From positions 32,126-96,125 of the forward strand of contig JAEPQH010000013.1 in assembly GCA_017640605.1 (NCBI GenBank): a stretch of DNA of 64,000 nucleotides, written 5' to 3'. Below the pieces are notes generated by a model. It was not told the DNA's origin and made no database searches. It saw only the letters and a list, made by a program, of their open reading frames with translations. The DNA comes from Balneolaceae bacterium (GTDB lineage Bacteria; Bacteroidota; Rhodothermia; Balneolales; Balneolaceae). The position numbers and the translations under genes were made by a program. Numbering within the stretch: the stretch's first letter is position 1; every line of letters begins with the position of its first letter. Below, one piece after another: positions 17,332 to 27,000 of this stretch.

Positions 17332-18708
17332 TTACCCTAGTTCTTGTTTCATCAAGTCGAGACCTTGACGAACATGTTTCTGAACTTCAATTTTTGATGT
17401 ACATACAACTTCGCACAGCGCGAAATCTTCCTCTACAACTTCGTAGATACCTAAATTTTCCATCAGCTCGATATCGTTGGTCATAATCGCTTTAATTAGC
17501 TGTACCGGATAAATATCGAATGGGAAAACTTCTTCATACTGTCCACTTACAACAAATGCTCGTTCTTCTCCATGCTGATTGGTATCTAACTCATAAACCA
17601 CTTCTTGGTTCGTTAGATTTGCAACCTGACGCTGGAAAAATGAAGGAAGAGCGCGAGAGATGCTGAACTTGTCGGGCTTTGGAATTAACCAGCCAAACAT
17701 TTCAGGCTCTATTCCCTCTTCAATCACCGTAACTTGTCGTTCGTAGAAACTCAGGTACCCGTCTTCTTCAATTTTTGTACCGGTCAACACATTTCCAGTG
17801 ATGATTCGGTTTTTCTTATCTGATACATTCTCTTTAATAAATGGCTTTACAGCTGCGCCAATTACCGTTGAATGATATTTTCTATCTAATACTTCTGCTC
17901 CGGTAACTGCAATGTTGATGCGAGCATCAAACGTACCGGTTAAAAATAATCGCCCGATAATTACCACATGCTCGGGAGTGATCGTCCAAACGGTTTCTCC
18001 TTTGTTGATTGGGTCGATTTGTGCGATTTGTACGCCAACTAATCCCGCCGGGTGTGGACCGGAATACTTATTAATTTGCACACCTTTTACACTGGAAAGC
18101 ACACGACCTGATGGCGCATCTGCATTTAAACCTAGATGAACTTTGCCATCGGTGAGTTGCGCAAGCGCATCAATTCCTGCCTGGAATTCCTTCTCATTGC
18201 CATCCAGAAGCAGCGACATATCCGGAGCCAATGGTGCAGAATCAAACCCTGAAATAAATATCGCTTTTGGCGTTTTAGAAGTTTGTGCAACTACGTTGTA
18301 TGGACGTTGCTTGAAGAATGCAAAGCATCCTGAGGTTGCCATCTTTTCTACAATAGCATCACGATCAAGGCTTACAGGATCTGCTTTCCCGAAATCTTCG
18401 TAGACAACTTCTTTGTCAGCAAGGATTCTGATTTCGAGTATTCTTCGTTTTGCACCACGCACAACCTGAGCGATTTCGCCACTAACAGGAGCTGTTAGTT
18501 TAACTGCTTCATCGTCTTTGTTGTACATCAGTGTGCTTCCGGCTTTCACTTCGTCACCTTCCTTTACAACAAGTTTAAAGCGAGCGCCGTGAAAATCGTC
18601 GGGTTTAATAGCTACTGTTTCTACGGATGTAACAGGTGCAAACTCTTTGTCGGCTTCCCCTACCAACTTAATATCAACACCGCGTTTGATTTTAATTACT
18701 TCTGACAT
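17332..18708 (-). CDS. nqrA: Na+-NQR subunit A
   Basis: 458 residues from ATG at 18708 (MSEVIKIKRGVDIKLVGEA); the longer frame to 18723 adds five residues without support. Soluble subunit on the cytoplasmic face. AGSTLMYNKDDEAVKLTAPVSGE resembles the barrel-sandwich domain; GPHPAGLVGVQI, MFGWLIPKPDKFSISR and the TCSEVCT-like CEVVCTSK are family marks. First gene of nqrABCDEF. Confidence 0.97.
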   Translation of the reverse strand: MSEVIKIKRGVDIKLVGEADKEFAPVTSVETVAIKPDDFHGARFKLVVKEGDEVKAGSTLMYNKDDEAVKLTAPVSGEIAQVVRGAKRRILEIRILADKEVVYEDFGKADPVSLDRDAIVEKMATSGCFAFFKQRPYNVVAQTSKTPKAIFISGFDSAPLAPDMSLLLDGNEKEFQAGIDALAQLTDGKVHLGLNADAPSGRVLSSVKGVQINKYSGPHPAGLVGVQIAQIDPINKGETVWTITPEHVVIIGRLFLTGTFDARINIAVTGAEVLDRKYHSTVIGAAVKPFIKENVSDKKNRIITGNVLTGTKIEEDGYLSFYERQVTVIEEGIEPEMFGWLIPKPDKFSISRALPSFFQRQVANLTNQEVVYELDTNQHGEERAFVVSGQYEEVFPFDIYPVQLIKAIMTNDIELMENLGIYEVVEEDFALCEVVCTSKIEVQKHVRQGLDLMKQELG

Positions 18709-18796
18709 GTAAGAATATTTCAATTTGGAGTTTTATCGGGAATTTGCATGATTTCTTAATATCCCGATAGCTATGAATCAGAAACTTTCAAGGCCA

Positions 18797-18804
18797 CAAA
18801 GATA
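18797..18804 (-). promoter_or_regulatory. -7 box of the nqr operon promoter
   Basis: Minus strand TATCTTTG, an exact match to the Bacteroidota TAnnTTTG box, about 90 bp before nqrA. No convincing TTG sits at the right distance, so this is a half-supported promoter. The leader would be about 80 nt. Confidence 0.5.
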
Positions 18805-18939
18805 CTAAAAAAAACAAGTGATTTGGAACTCTATCCTTTCATTTAAAAATGAAAAATTGTACAAATCAGAAAAGCGCTTACAACGTTTTCCACAGCGATG
18901 TGGATAAGTTCAACGGTATGAGTTTCTTACCGACATCAA

Positions 18940-19938
18940 TCACAAAATGAGCATGGCATCGCCAAAGGAGTAAAAGCGATATTTTTTTTCGATTGCATGT
19001 TTGTAAAGGCGCTTCATTTCGTTAAAACCCATAAAAGCAGCAACCAGCATGAGCAGTGTACTTTTCGGCAAATGGAAATTTGTAATGAGTGCGTCCACTC
19101 TTTTGTAGCGATAGCCGGGAGTTATATAAATATCGGTTTCGCCCAATCCGGGTGAAAGAATTCCTTGATCATTCGCTACCGATTCCAGCACCCGAACCGA
19201 CGTTGTTCCCACCGCAGTAACGTGTTTTGTTTGATTAAGACTTGAAGCCGTTTCGTCGTTGATGTGATACCATTCGCTGTGGATGTCGTGCTCCAGAATG
19301 TTTTCTACCTTAACCGGAGCGAAAGTTCCTAATCCAACATGCAGGGTTACTTCTTCTTTCTGGATGCCTTGCTTTTTCAGCGATTCGAGTAACTCTTCCG
19401 TGAAATGAAGTCCGGCCGTTGGTGCAGCTTTACTCCCCAGATCTTTGGCATACACCGTTTGATATTCACTGGCCAGTGTTTCGTTTTGCTCAATGTATGG
19501 CGGAAAAGGGGTGTATTTATAGGACTCGAGTCTTGGATCGTCCAAATCACAACTTAGAATCATGGTACGTAAACCGTCTTCGGCAACATGTGTGACTTCT
19601 GCTGTGATGCCTTCGATCAACTCAACGGTTTTGCCCAGTTTAAACTTTCGGCCAGGCCGTACTAGTGCTTCGATGGTGTTATTATTTCGAACAGAAGTCA
19701 CAAACAGTTCTCGCTTACCGCCCTCGAACATCAAGCGGCATTTTTCCACCTTACTATTGTTTACCACCAACTTGGTATCTTTTGGCAGATACTTACCCAA
19801 GTTGTAAAACACATCGTCGGTGATTTCACCGGTTTCCCGATTATAAACCAGTAATTTGGCATGATCGCGCGGATGTGCGGGTGATTGAGCAATAAGTTCT
19901 TCAGGGAGATGATAATCGAAATCGGAGAGGGTGTACAT
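18940..19938 (-). CDS. queA: tRNA preQ1(34) S-adenosylmethionine ribosyltransferase-isomerase
   Basis: 332 residues. Adds the epoxycyclopentane ring of queuosine to tRNA wobble G. MYTLSDFDYHLPEELIAQSP, HPRDHAKLLVYNR, TPFPPYI, YAKDLGSKAAPTAGLHFT, LHVGLGTFAPV, GTTSVRVLES, TNFHLPKSTLLMLVAAF and YRFYSFGDAMLI are all present. It is shorter than the E. coli enzyme (about 356): the N-terminal beta segment carrying TRVIPARL in others reads NSKVEKCRLMFEGGKREL here. Confidence 0.95.
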   Translation of the reverse strand: MYTLSDFDYHLPEELIAQSPAHPRDHAKLLVYNRETGEITDDVFYNLGKYLPKDTKLVVNNSKVEKCRLMFEGGKRELFVTSVRNNNTIEALVRPGRKFKLGKTVELIEGITAEVTHVAEDGLRTMILSCDLDDPRLESYKYTPFPPYIEQNETLASEYQTVYAKDLGSKAAPTAGLHFTEELLESLKKQGIQKEEVTLHVGLGTFAPVKVENILEHDIHSEWYHINDETASSLNQTKHVTAVGTTSVRVLESVANDQGILSPGLGETDIYITPGYRYKRVDALITNFHLPKSTLLMLVAAFMGFNEMKRLYKHAIEKKYRFYSFGDAMLIL

Positions 19939-19984
19939 TTGAGAATAATCAAGAAATAATGATCAGATTCTCAAAGATACTGGA

Positions 19985-20209
19985 TTAGCTTTTTACTTTT
20001 TTGAAAAGATGAACATCGCCACCAGGCTTAATTTCAGATTCTATAAACTCGTTTGAGTGGTTCATGATATAAGATTGAATATCAACTTCTGATAAACCTG
20101 TTTCTCTTGCAATTCCATGGATAGTGCGCCAATTGTTACCCGTTTTTTCAAAGCTCTGATTTATTATTTCAGAAACGTTTTCTGTAGAATGGTTTGTCTC
20201 TTTACTCAT
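19985..20209 (-). CDS. small protein with winged-helix-like segment, unknown function
   Basis: 74 residues, no signal peptide. The middle (NWRTIHGIARETGLSEVDIQSYI) looks like a helix-turn-helix/winged helix, and the end DVHLFKKVKS resembles a wing. The ATG overlaps the end of the upstream membrane protein gene by eight bases, so translation is likely coupled. Function unknown; perhaps it modulates the membrane partner. Confidence 0.7.
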   Translation of the reverse strand: MSKETNHSTENVSEIINQSFEKTGNNWRTIHGIARETGLSEVDIQSYIMNHSNEFIESEIKPGGDVHLFKKVKS

Positions 20210-20549
20210 CGGCTTTTTCTTTATTATTTACTATCAGCATCACCTGTTGATCTATTAACTCCTTAAATGCAGGACTTTCAACAAATTCTTTAACGTCGTT
20301 TAATTCAGAAAGTTCTTTTGATAATTTATCGTTCAAGTGAGTTGGGTACTTAATTGTTAGGTAAGTCACACTCCCAACTATTGCTATGAATGATATAAAC
20401 ATTAATAAAATGAGGGTAAATTGCAATGTTTCGCTGAATTCTGTTAAACCTAATACCGCAAGCAAAATCCCTTCAATAATTAGTAATGCTAAGGCGAAAA
20501 AAATTAATGGGGACTTGATTTGTCCCAATACCCCAATTCTGTCAGACAT
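20202..20549 (-). CDS. two-helix membrane protein, unknown function
   Basis: 115 residues with two membrane helices (IKSPLIFFALALLIIEGILL and LQFTLILLMFISFIAIVGSV) and a charged C-terminal tail. No family recognised. Overlaps the following small winged-helix gene, forming a two-gene unit. Confidence 0.75.
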   Translation of the reverse strand: MSDRIGVLGQIKSPLIFFALALLIIEGILLAVLGLTEFSETLQFTLILLMFISFIAIVGSVTYLTIKYPTHLNDKLSKELSELNDVKEFVESPAFKELIDQQVMLIVNNKEKADE

Positions 20550-20654
20550 TTTCTAATTCATTTATTTATCTGCCTAAATAAATAAAAACAAAACTATCTA
20601 AACAATTATAATTTACTAGTAGGATTTTTGCTTTAGTAGATAATCAAACTAGAT

Positions 20655-21350
20655 TTATCTCTTTGCAACGGCAGAGGTATTTAAACTGGTTTTGCGATTG
20701 TATAACAAAGAATGCGCGATGGTTTGAGCGAAATCTTCAGCATTTAAATCATTTATATTTACTTTTTCAAAATGATCCAGCACCCACACTAATTTTCCGG
20801 TTTTAGTATCAATGAGATAGGCAAATACTGCGGAATGCTCTACATATTCGGTGCCCCAATCGTAATTAATTTCTTCGGCGTCGGGCTCAATTTTTACAAC
20901 CAAAACAAACGGGGTGTTAACTTCATCACTAATACGTGTATAGTCTAAATTAGAAGTATAATCCAACGCACTCGCACCTAGGGTATTTATATCGTTAAGA
21001 TATTGGTCGATTCGTTTAATTTCACTCTGCATTATTTCAGAGCTTTCCGGGGTATAAAAGGTTTCACTGATGGATTTAATCTTTACCTCTTCTCCAATTT
21101 CACTCACTAGATGAAGCGGCAATTCTATGGCCAGTTCTGAAATCTTTGCCTGACGAGCTCTCATCTCCTCCTTACTCAAAAAGAACCGTTTATCGTTTTC
21201 TATCGCCGTATAAACTAGTGTTATTTCATCCAGCTGCGATCGATCATATTCGTTCGAAAATCTGCTTTCCATTTTATTTGTTGTGCTGCAATTCAACAAT
21301 GGAAATAGCATTCCGATTACCAGCACTGATCTAAAAACAATTCTACCCAT
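20655..21350 (-). CDS. predicted lipoprotein, unknown function
   Basis: 231 residues. Signal peptide with lipobox FPLLNC at residues 17-22. The mature part is mixed alpha/beta, with a C-terminal section VFAYLIDTKTGKLVWVLDHFEK that resembles the ending of DUF799/GNA1162-type or curli-like lipoproteins reporting on a periplasmic domain, but I cannot name the family. Single gene. Confidence 0.75.
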   Translation of the reverse strand: MGRIVFRSVLVIGMLFPLLNCSTTNKMESRFSNEYDRSQLDEITLVYTAIENDKRFFLSKEEMRARQAKISELAIELPLHLVSEIGEEVKIKSISETFYTPESSEIMQSEIKRIDQYLNDINTLGASALDYTSNLDYTRISDEVNTPFVLVVKIEPDAEEINYDWGTEYVEHSAVFAYLIDTKTGKLVWVLDHFEKVNINDLNAEDFAQTIAHSLLYNRKTSLNTSAVAKR

Positions 21351-21664
21351 TTATGTTCACCCTTCATATGTGGCACCTATTACAAGTACCTATTTATGTT
21401 ACATTAATTTAAGCCATAACTTACTCATTGCAATGTTATTGTTCTTGCTCATAAATAATAATGATTTATTGATCAACTCAACCGTTCGCGTCTCCTTGGG
21501 CAAAATTTTACTACTATTGTATAGGGCAACAGAGACTTAACAAGTTTTCAGATTAGACCAATGGTAGGGCGTACAATTACGCAATAGCGGGTGTACTAAA
21601 AAGACTATTTTTTGCAATAACGGTATTTGAAATGGGAGAGGATGTAGTTCATCCCTCAAAGATT
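21351..21664. other. intergenic region, no feature seen
   Basis: About 310 bp between the lipoprotein and dxs. Both strands were read; there is no open frame of note, no tRNA-like or clear terminator fold, and no recognisable promoter. Confidence 0.5.
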
Positions 21665-23584
21665 TTAAGCCTTCACTAATTGTTGCTTCACTTTTTCCAC
21701 CAATGCCTTTGCATCAATACCCACTTCGGCATGAAGTTCCTCCTGCGTACCATGCTCGATGATTCTATCGGGTAAGCCCATAATGGTTAGGGTTGGCTTG
21801 TCCGCTTTTTCGGCGATGTATTCTGCAACTGCGGATCCAAATCCACCTAACTTTGCGCCATCTTCCAGAGTAATGATGTGCTGATACTTTTGGCAGATTT
21901 CGTCGATTAATTCGGTATCCAACGGCTTGGCAAAACGCATATCGTAATGACCAACATGGATATCTTCTTGCTCAAGTTCGGCGGATGCTTCTGTAACATA
22001 TTTTCCAATCGGACCAAAGCTCAATACTGCTACATCTTCGCCTTCTTGAATGCAGATTCCTTTCCCGATTTCCATTGCCTCGAAATGCTCTCTTACTTCC
22101 ATGCCGGTAGAAGCTCCACGTGGATAGCGAATCGCCCAGCTTGCTCCATCATATTCACTGGCAGTAAACATCATATCGCGTAAATCCTGCTCGTTCAGTG
22201 GTGAGGAAATAATCACGTTCGGGATTGAACGCATATACGAAATATCATAAGCTCCATGATGAGTCGGGCCATCAGCGCCAACTACTCCGGCTCTATCGAT
22301 ACAGAAAACTACCGGCAAATTTTGGATGGCTACATCATGTACAAACTGATCAAAACCGCGCTGTAGAAAAGTTGAGTAAATAGCGCAAAATGCTTTTTTC
22401 CCCTGGGCAGCTAATCCTGCTGCAAATGTAACCGCATGTTGCTCGGCAATACCCACATCAAACGCTCTATCAGGGAATGTATTCATCATCGGCCATAAAC
22501 TTGAACCACTTGGCATAGCGGGCGTCATACTTACGATGTTTTCGTTTTCTGCAGCCAGCTCTACCAAAGCATCACCAAATACATCCTGATATTTCGGTGC
22601 CGATTTCTTGGTTGATTTCGGCTTCAACGAAGCGCCGGTAATCTTGTCAAATGGGCTGCTTTGTGCGTGCCACTTTGTTTGTTCTTTTTCTGCCGGAGCA
22701 AAGCCTTTGCCTTTCACCGTAACAATGTGCAATAACTTCGGTCCTTTTACTTCGCGTAAATCTTCCAGGGTTTTTCTAAGAAGGTTCACATCATGACCAT
22801 CAATCGGTCCGTAGTATTTAAAGCCAAATGAACGGAAAAGTGAACCGGGCGTTAATGCGGCCATCATCGCGGATTCCAGTCGCGAAGCCACTTTGCGCAT
22901 TTTTGTTCCGGCTGATTTAAAGTGACCGAGTAAATCATACACTTCATCCCGCATTTTGTTAAATCGGCGGCTGGTAGTTACTTCTGCTAAATATTCTTTA
23001 AGTGCTCCCACATTTGGGTCGATCGACATGTTGTTATCATTTAATACAACCAATACATCACTTTTCATTGCACCGGCGTTGTTCAAGGCTTCAAAAGCTT
23101 GTCCGCCCGTCATGGCACCATCACCAATAATAGCTACTACTTTATCGTCTTTCTTGTCGAGGTCGTTGGCAACGGCCATACCAAGTGCCGCAGAAATAGA
23201 TGTAGAAGAATGCCCTACACCAAAAGCATCGTGGATATTCTCGCTTCGTTTCGGGAAGCCGGAAATTCCACCATACTTACGATTGGTATGAAAATTATCA
23301 CGTCGACCGGTTAGAATTTTATGACCATAAGCTTGATGTCCAACATCCCAAATAATGCGATCGTTGGGCGAATCATACACATAATGGAGTGCCGTTGTAA
23401 GTTCGACAACTCCGAGAGAGGCGCCAAAGTGGCCACCATGCACCGAAACTACATCCACGATAAAATCTCTGAGCTCATCGCATACATCTTGCAATTGCGT
23501 GGGAGATAATTTCTTCAAATCGGCGGGGGAATCTATTTTTGATAGAAGCGGACCTGCTTTTGGGATGTATTCGCTGATTTCCAT
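21665..23584 (-). CDS. dxs: 1-deoxy-D-xylulose-5-phosphate synthase
   Basis: 639 residues from ATG at 23584 (MEISEYIPKAGPLLSKI); the frame goes on to 23662 but that part overlaps xseB. First step of the MEP isoprenoid pathway, using pyruvate and glyceraldehyde-3-phosphate with thiamine diphosphate. Key motifs: HGGHFGASLGVVELT, VGHQAYGHKILTGR, GDGAMTGGQAFEALN (ThDP motif ending LNDNNMSI), GIAEQHAVTFAAGLA, DRAGVVGADGPTHHG, IRYPRG. Eight bases downstream of xseB. Confidence 0.97.
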   Translation of the reverse strand: MEISEYIPKAGPLLSKIDSPADLKKLSPTQLQDVCDELRDFIVDVVSVHGGHFGASLGVVELTTALHYVYDSPNDRIIWDVGHQAYGHKILTGRRDNFHTNRKYGGISGFPKRSENIHDAFGVGHSSTSISAALGMAVANDLDKKDDKVVAIIGDGAMTGGQAFEALNNAGAMKSDVLVVLNDNNMSIDPNVGALKEYLAEVTTSRRFNKMRDEVYDLLGHFKSAGTKMRKVASRLESAMMAALTPGSLFRSFGFKYYGPIDGHDVNLLRKTLEDLREVKGPKLLHIVTVKGKGFAPAEKEQTKWHAQSSPFDKITGASLKPKSTKKSAPKYQDVFGDALVELAAENENIVSMTPAMPSGSSLWPMMNTFPDRAFDVGIAEQHAVTFAAGLAAQGKKAFCAIYSTFLQRGFDQFVHDVAIQNLPVVFCIDRAGVVGADGPTHHGAYDISYMRSIPNVIISSPLNEQDLRDMMFTASEYDGASWAIRYPRGASTGMEVREHFEAMEIGKGICIQEGEDVAVLSFGPIGKYVTEASAELEQEDIHVGHYDMRFAKPLDTELIDEICQKYQHIITLEDGAKLGGFGSAVAEYIAEKADKPTLTIMGLPDRIIEHGTQEELHAEVGIDAKALVEKVKQQLVKA

Positions 23585-23592
23585 AGTGATAC

Positions 23593-23799
23593 CTAATCTT
23601 GATCTTGCTGGCTGTTTACCTGCTGTATTTTTAACTCTGCCTGATGAAGTACTTGATTGCACTGTTTTGATAGCTCCATGCCTTTTTCGTACAACTTCAC
23701 AGAATCCTCCAGTGTAATCTCTGGGCTTTCCAGTTGTTCCACAATAGATTCCAGTTGTTTTAAAGCATCTTCGAAGCTAAGCCGTTCCTTTTCTTCCAT
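23593..23799 (-). CDS. xseB: exodeoxyribonuclease VII small subunit
   Basis: 68 residues: [49 protein letters not shown] matches XseB throughout. Coupled with dxs, an arrangement seen in many bacteria; xseA is not in the window. Confidence 0.93.
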   Translation of the reverse strand: MEEKERLSFEDALKQLESIVEQLESPEITLEDSVKLYEKGMELSKQCNQVLHQAELKIQQVNSQQDQD

Positions 23800-24024
23800 T
23801 AGAATGTGTGCCGGTGGTAATACTTTGATTTAAATAGCTTGGAAATTTACGGGTTTCTGGGCTAAAGTTATAATGGCTCAATTCAACAAAGCTGTTATTG
23901 GATATAATAAATCGGTAAAGTTAAACTATTAATTATATTGTAAATTTATTCCTTTCAGAACTTTTTCGGAAAATTGAAGTTCGGGTATATACCAATTACT
24001 TTTCACTTTTAATCTGCTTCACGA

Positions 24025-27000
24025 ATGCTCCACATTTACTTTAGGGTTGCTCTCCTGTTTTGCCTCACAGTATTATTATCCTGTTCTCAATCTCCTGAAC
24101 TTGAACTCTCCTCTAATTCACAAACCAATAGCTATATTTCGGCGATTACCTCGGGCGAAATCAGTGCCCATGGAGAAATTGGCATAACCTTAGCAAAACC
24201 GGTAACTCCCGAGAAGCAATTACGAAGTGGACTTTTGAGTTTTTCGCCTTCTGTGGGAGGAAGCATCGAATGGGTAAACGATCGAACCCTAGTTTTTACT
24301 CCTAGTCGACCGCTTAAAAACGGAACTTCATACAGTGCTTCCTTAGATCTGGCACAACTATTTCCTGAAGCCGCACCAACCAATACTTACCAGTTCTCAG
24401 TAACCACGATCTCACAAGATCTAGAGGTTTCTTTAGGAGCTCTTACACCATCACCACAAAACCGCGATATGCTACAGCTCGAAGGCTCGGTATTTACAGC
24501 CGACCTAGCCGATCTTAATGCCATCAAGAAAAGTATTCGGGCAAATCTAGACGGGCAAGCTTTAGAACTCGTTTGGTTAAGTGACGGCTTACAAAAAACG
24601 CATCGGTTTTTACTGCAGGATATTGCTCGAGGCAATACTGCATCTTCGCTGAAAGTCCTTTGGAGCGGCAAACCCATCGGAGCAACAGCTACCGGAATGG
24701 CAACTGTGAATATTCCACCTAAGGGTGCTTTTGAGTTAATTGAGTCTACAATATTCCGAGATGAAAACCCACGTATCGAGCTCATTTTTTCCGATAACGT
24801 AAAAAGCACCCAAAATTTTACGGGCTTGATAGCTCTCGGCAATGGAAATCCTGTAAATGTGATCGCAGCTAATAACATAGTAACTGTGTATCCGCGCCGG
24901 CGAGTAAATGGGGCACAAACACTCATCATTGATAGTGCGTTAAAAAGCAGCACCAATAAATCTTTGGGGGTTATCACTCAGCGTACTGTTAATTTTTTTC
25001 AGCCTAAACCTTCGGTACAATTTCTTGGAAAAGGAACGATACTACCTCGTTCCAATGATTTGTTTGTCCCTTTTAAAGCAGTTAGTCTGGGTGCAGTAGA
25101 CGTTCAGGTTTCGCGAATCTTTGAAAATAATGTAGGCCAGTTTTTGCAGGATCAACAGCTGGATGGAACAAATACATGGAATTTGCGCAGGGTTGCCCGG
25201 CCGGTATTCCAAGGCGTGGTGCCTCTTTCTACCCTTGGAAATGTTGATGCCGGTGAGTGGAATAATTATGCACTTGATTTATCCAATTTTATTGAACCTG
25301 AGCCGGGTGCAATTTATCAAGTAGAAATAGGTTTTCGGCAGCATCAGGCACTGTATCCTTGCGGCGAAAATACCCAATCATTATCCGGTAACATGGCTCA
25401 AAGTTGGGAACTCGATACCGATTTAGAAACTCAGTATTGGAATAGTTTTGGCGATTATTATCGACCTCGAAATTACAATTGGAGAGATCGTGATAATCCA
25501 TGCACATCCAGCTATTTCTCCAGCAATCGGCGAATTCGCAAAAATGTGTTTGCATCCGATTTAGGTCTTATTGCAAAAACCGATGCTCAAAACGTTAGCA
25601 CTGTTTTTGTAACGGACTTAAGAACTACAGAACCTCTTTCTGGGGTAAAAGTGCAGTTATTTAGCTATCAGCAGCAACCCATAGCCAACGGGGTTTCCGA
25701 TGTGCAAGGAAAAGTGGTTTTGGATGCAGATCAAAGTGCATATTACATTATTGCTGAGCAAGGAGATCAAAAAGGATATCTGCGAACCGACGACGGCACC
25801 TCACTATCACTAAGTAATTTTGATGTAAGTGGCGCTCGGGTTCAAAAAGGCATTAAAGGATTTATGTATGGCGAGCGAGGAGTTTGGCGGCCTGGCGATT
25901 CGCTGTTTGTTACACTATTGCTGGAAGATAAGAACAAGGTACTTCCCGACGATCACCCCATCATTTTTGAATTCCGCGATCCGTCCGGACAAGTTATTGA
26001 TCGAGAGACACAGTTAAATAACCCATCCGGCTTTTTTGTCTACAAAGGCTTTACCGATAAGCAAGCACCAACCGGCAATTGGAGACTTTCTGCTATGGTT
26101 GGTGGTCAGACTTTTTCTAAAACGGTCAAAATCGAAACGGTAAAACCTAACCGTTTGAAAGTGGATTTGGATTTTGATGAAGATGCCGTTTTTGCAAACG
26201 ACCGTACCTTGAATGCTACTCTTTCATCGCAATGGTTGCATGGCGCAACTGCTCGTAATCTAAAGGCCGATGTAGAAATGATGTTGAAGCCTTCACCTCC
26301 TGTTTTCGACAACTTTCGAGGTTATAGTTTTACTGATGAAACCATTTCCTTTGATGCTAAACCCGAGTTCATATTTGATGGCTCACTTAGTGCTGATGGC
26401 ACCGTGGATGTTACCCACACGTTCCCGGCCGTTGAGAAAGCGCCCCCAAGATTACGTGCCGATTTCAGTTTGCGTGTATTCGAACCCTCAGGCAGCTTTT
26501 CTATAGGGAGAGCTTCTATATTTGTATATCCATACCGAACGCTGGTGGGCATTAAAGCGCCGGAAGGAAATGCTCGCAGGTATGGAAACTGGTTAAACAG
26601 ATCCGAAACTCACACTTTCGAAATCGCCACTATTGATGCAGAAGGAACACCTGTCGGTGGCCGAAATTTAGAGTATGAAGTTTATCACATCCGCTGGCGT
26701 TGGTGGTGGGAACGTGCCCGGGAAGATTTAAGCAATTACTTCGAACGCGAAAATGTGCGAAAAGTAGCATCCGGCAACTTGCAAACTCAATCGGATGGGA
26801 AAAACACTTTAGAATTTAAATTACCTAACAGCGCAGATGGTGGCAGATATCTAATCCGTGTAAAAGATCCGCGCGGAAATCACTCAGCCAGTACCATTGT
26901 ATATTTTAGTTGGGGGAGTGGTCGCTCCAACGCCGTAAGTCCGGCTCAACTCAGTTTTTCATCCGATAAAGAAGAATATGAAACGGGAGAACAGGTCACA

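Noticed and set aside
24132..24977. Minus-strand frames opposite the A2M gene
   Set aside because: Antisense shadows with no family similarity; the plus-strand A2M protein is complete.
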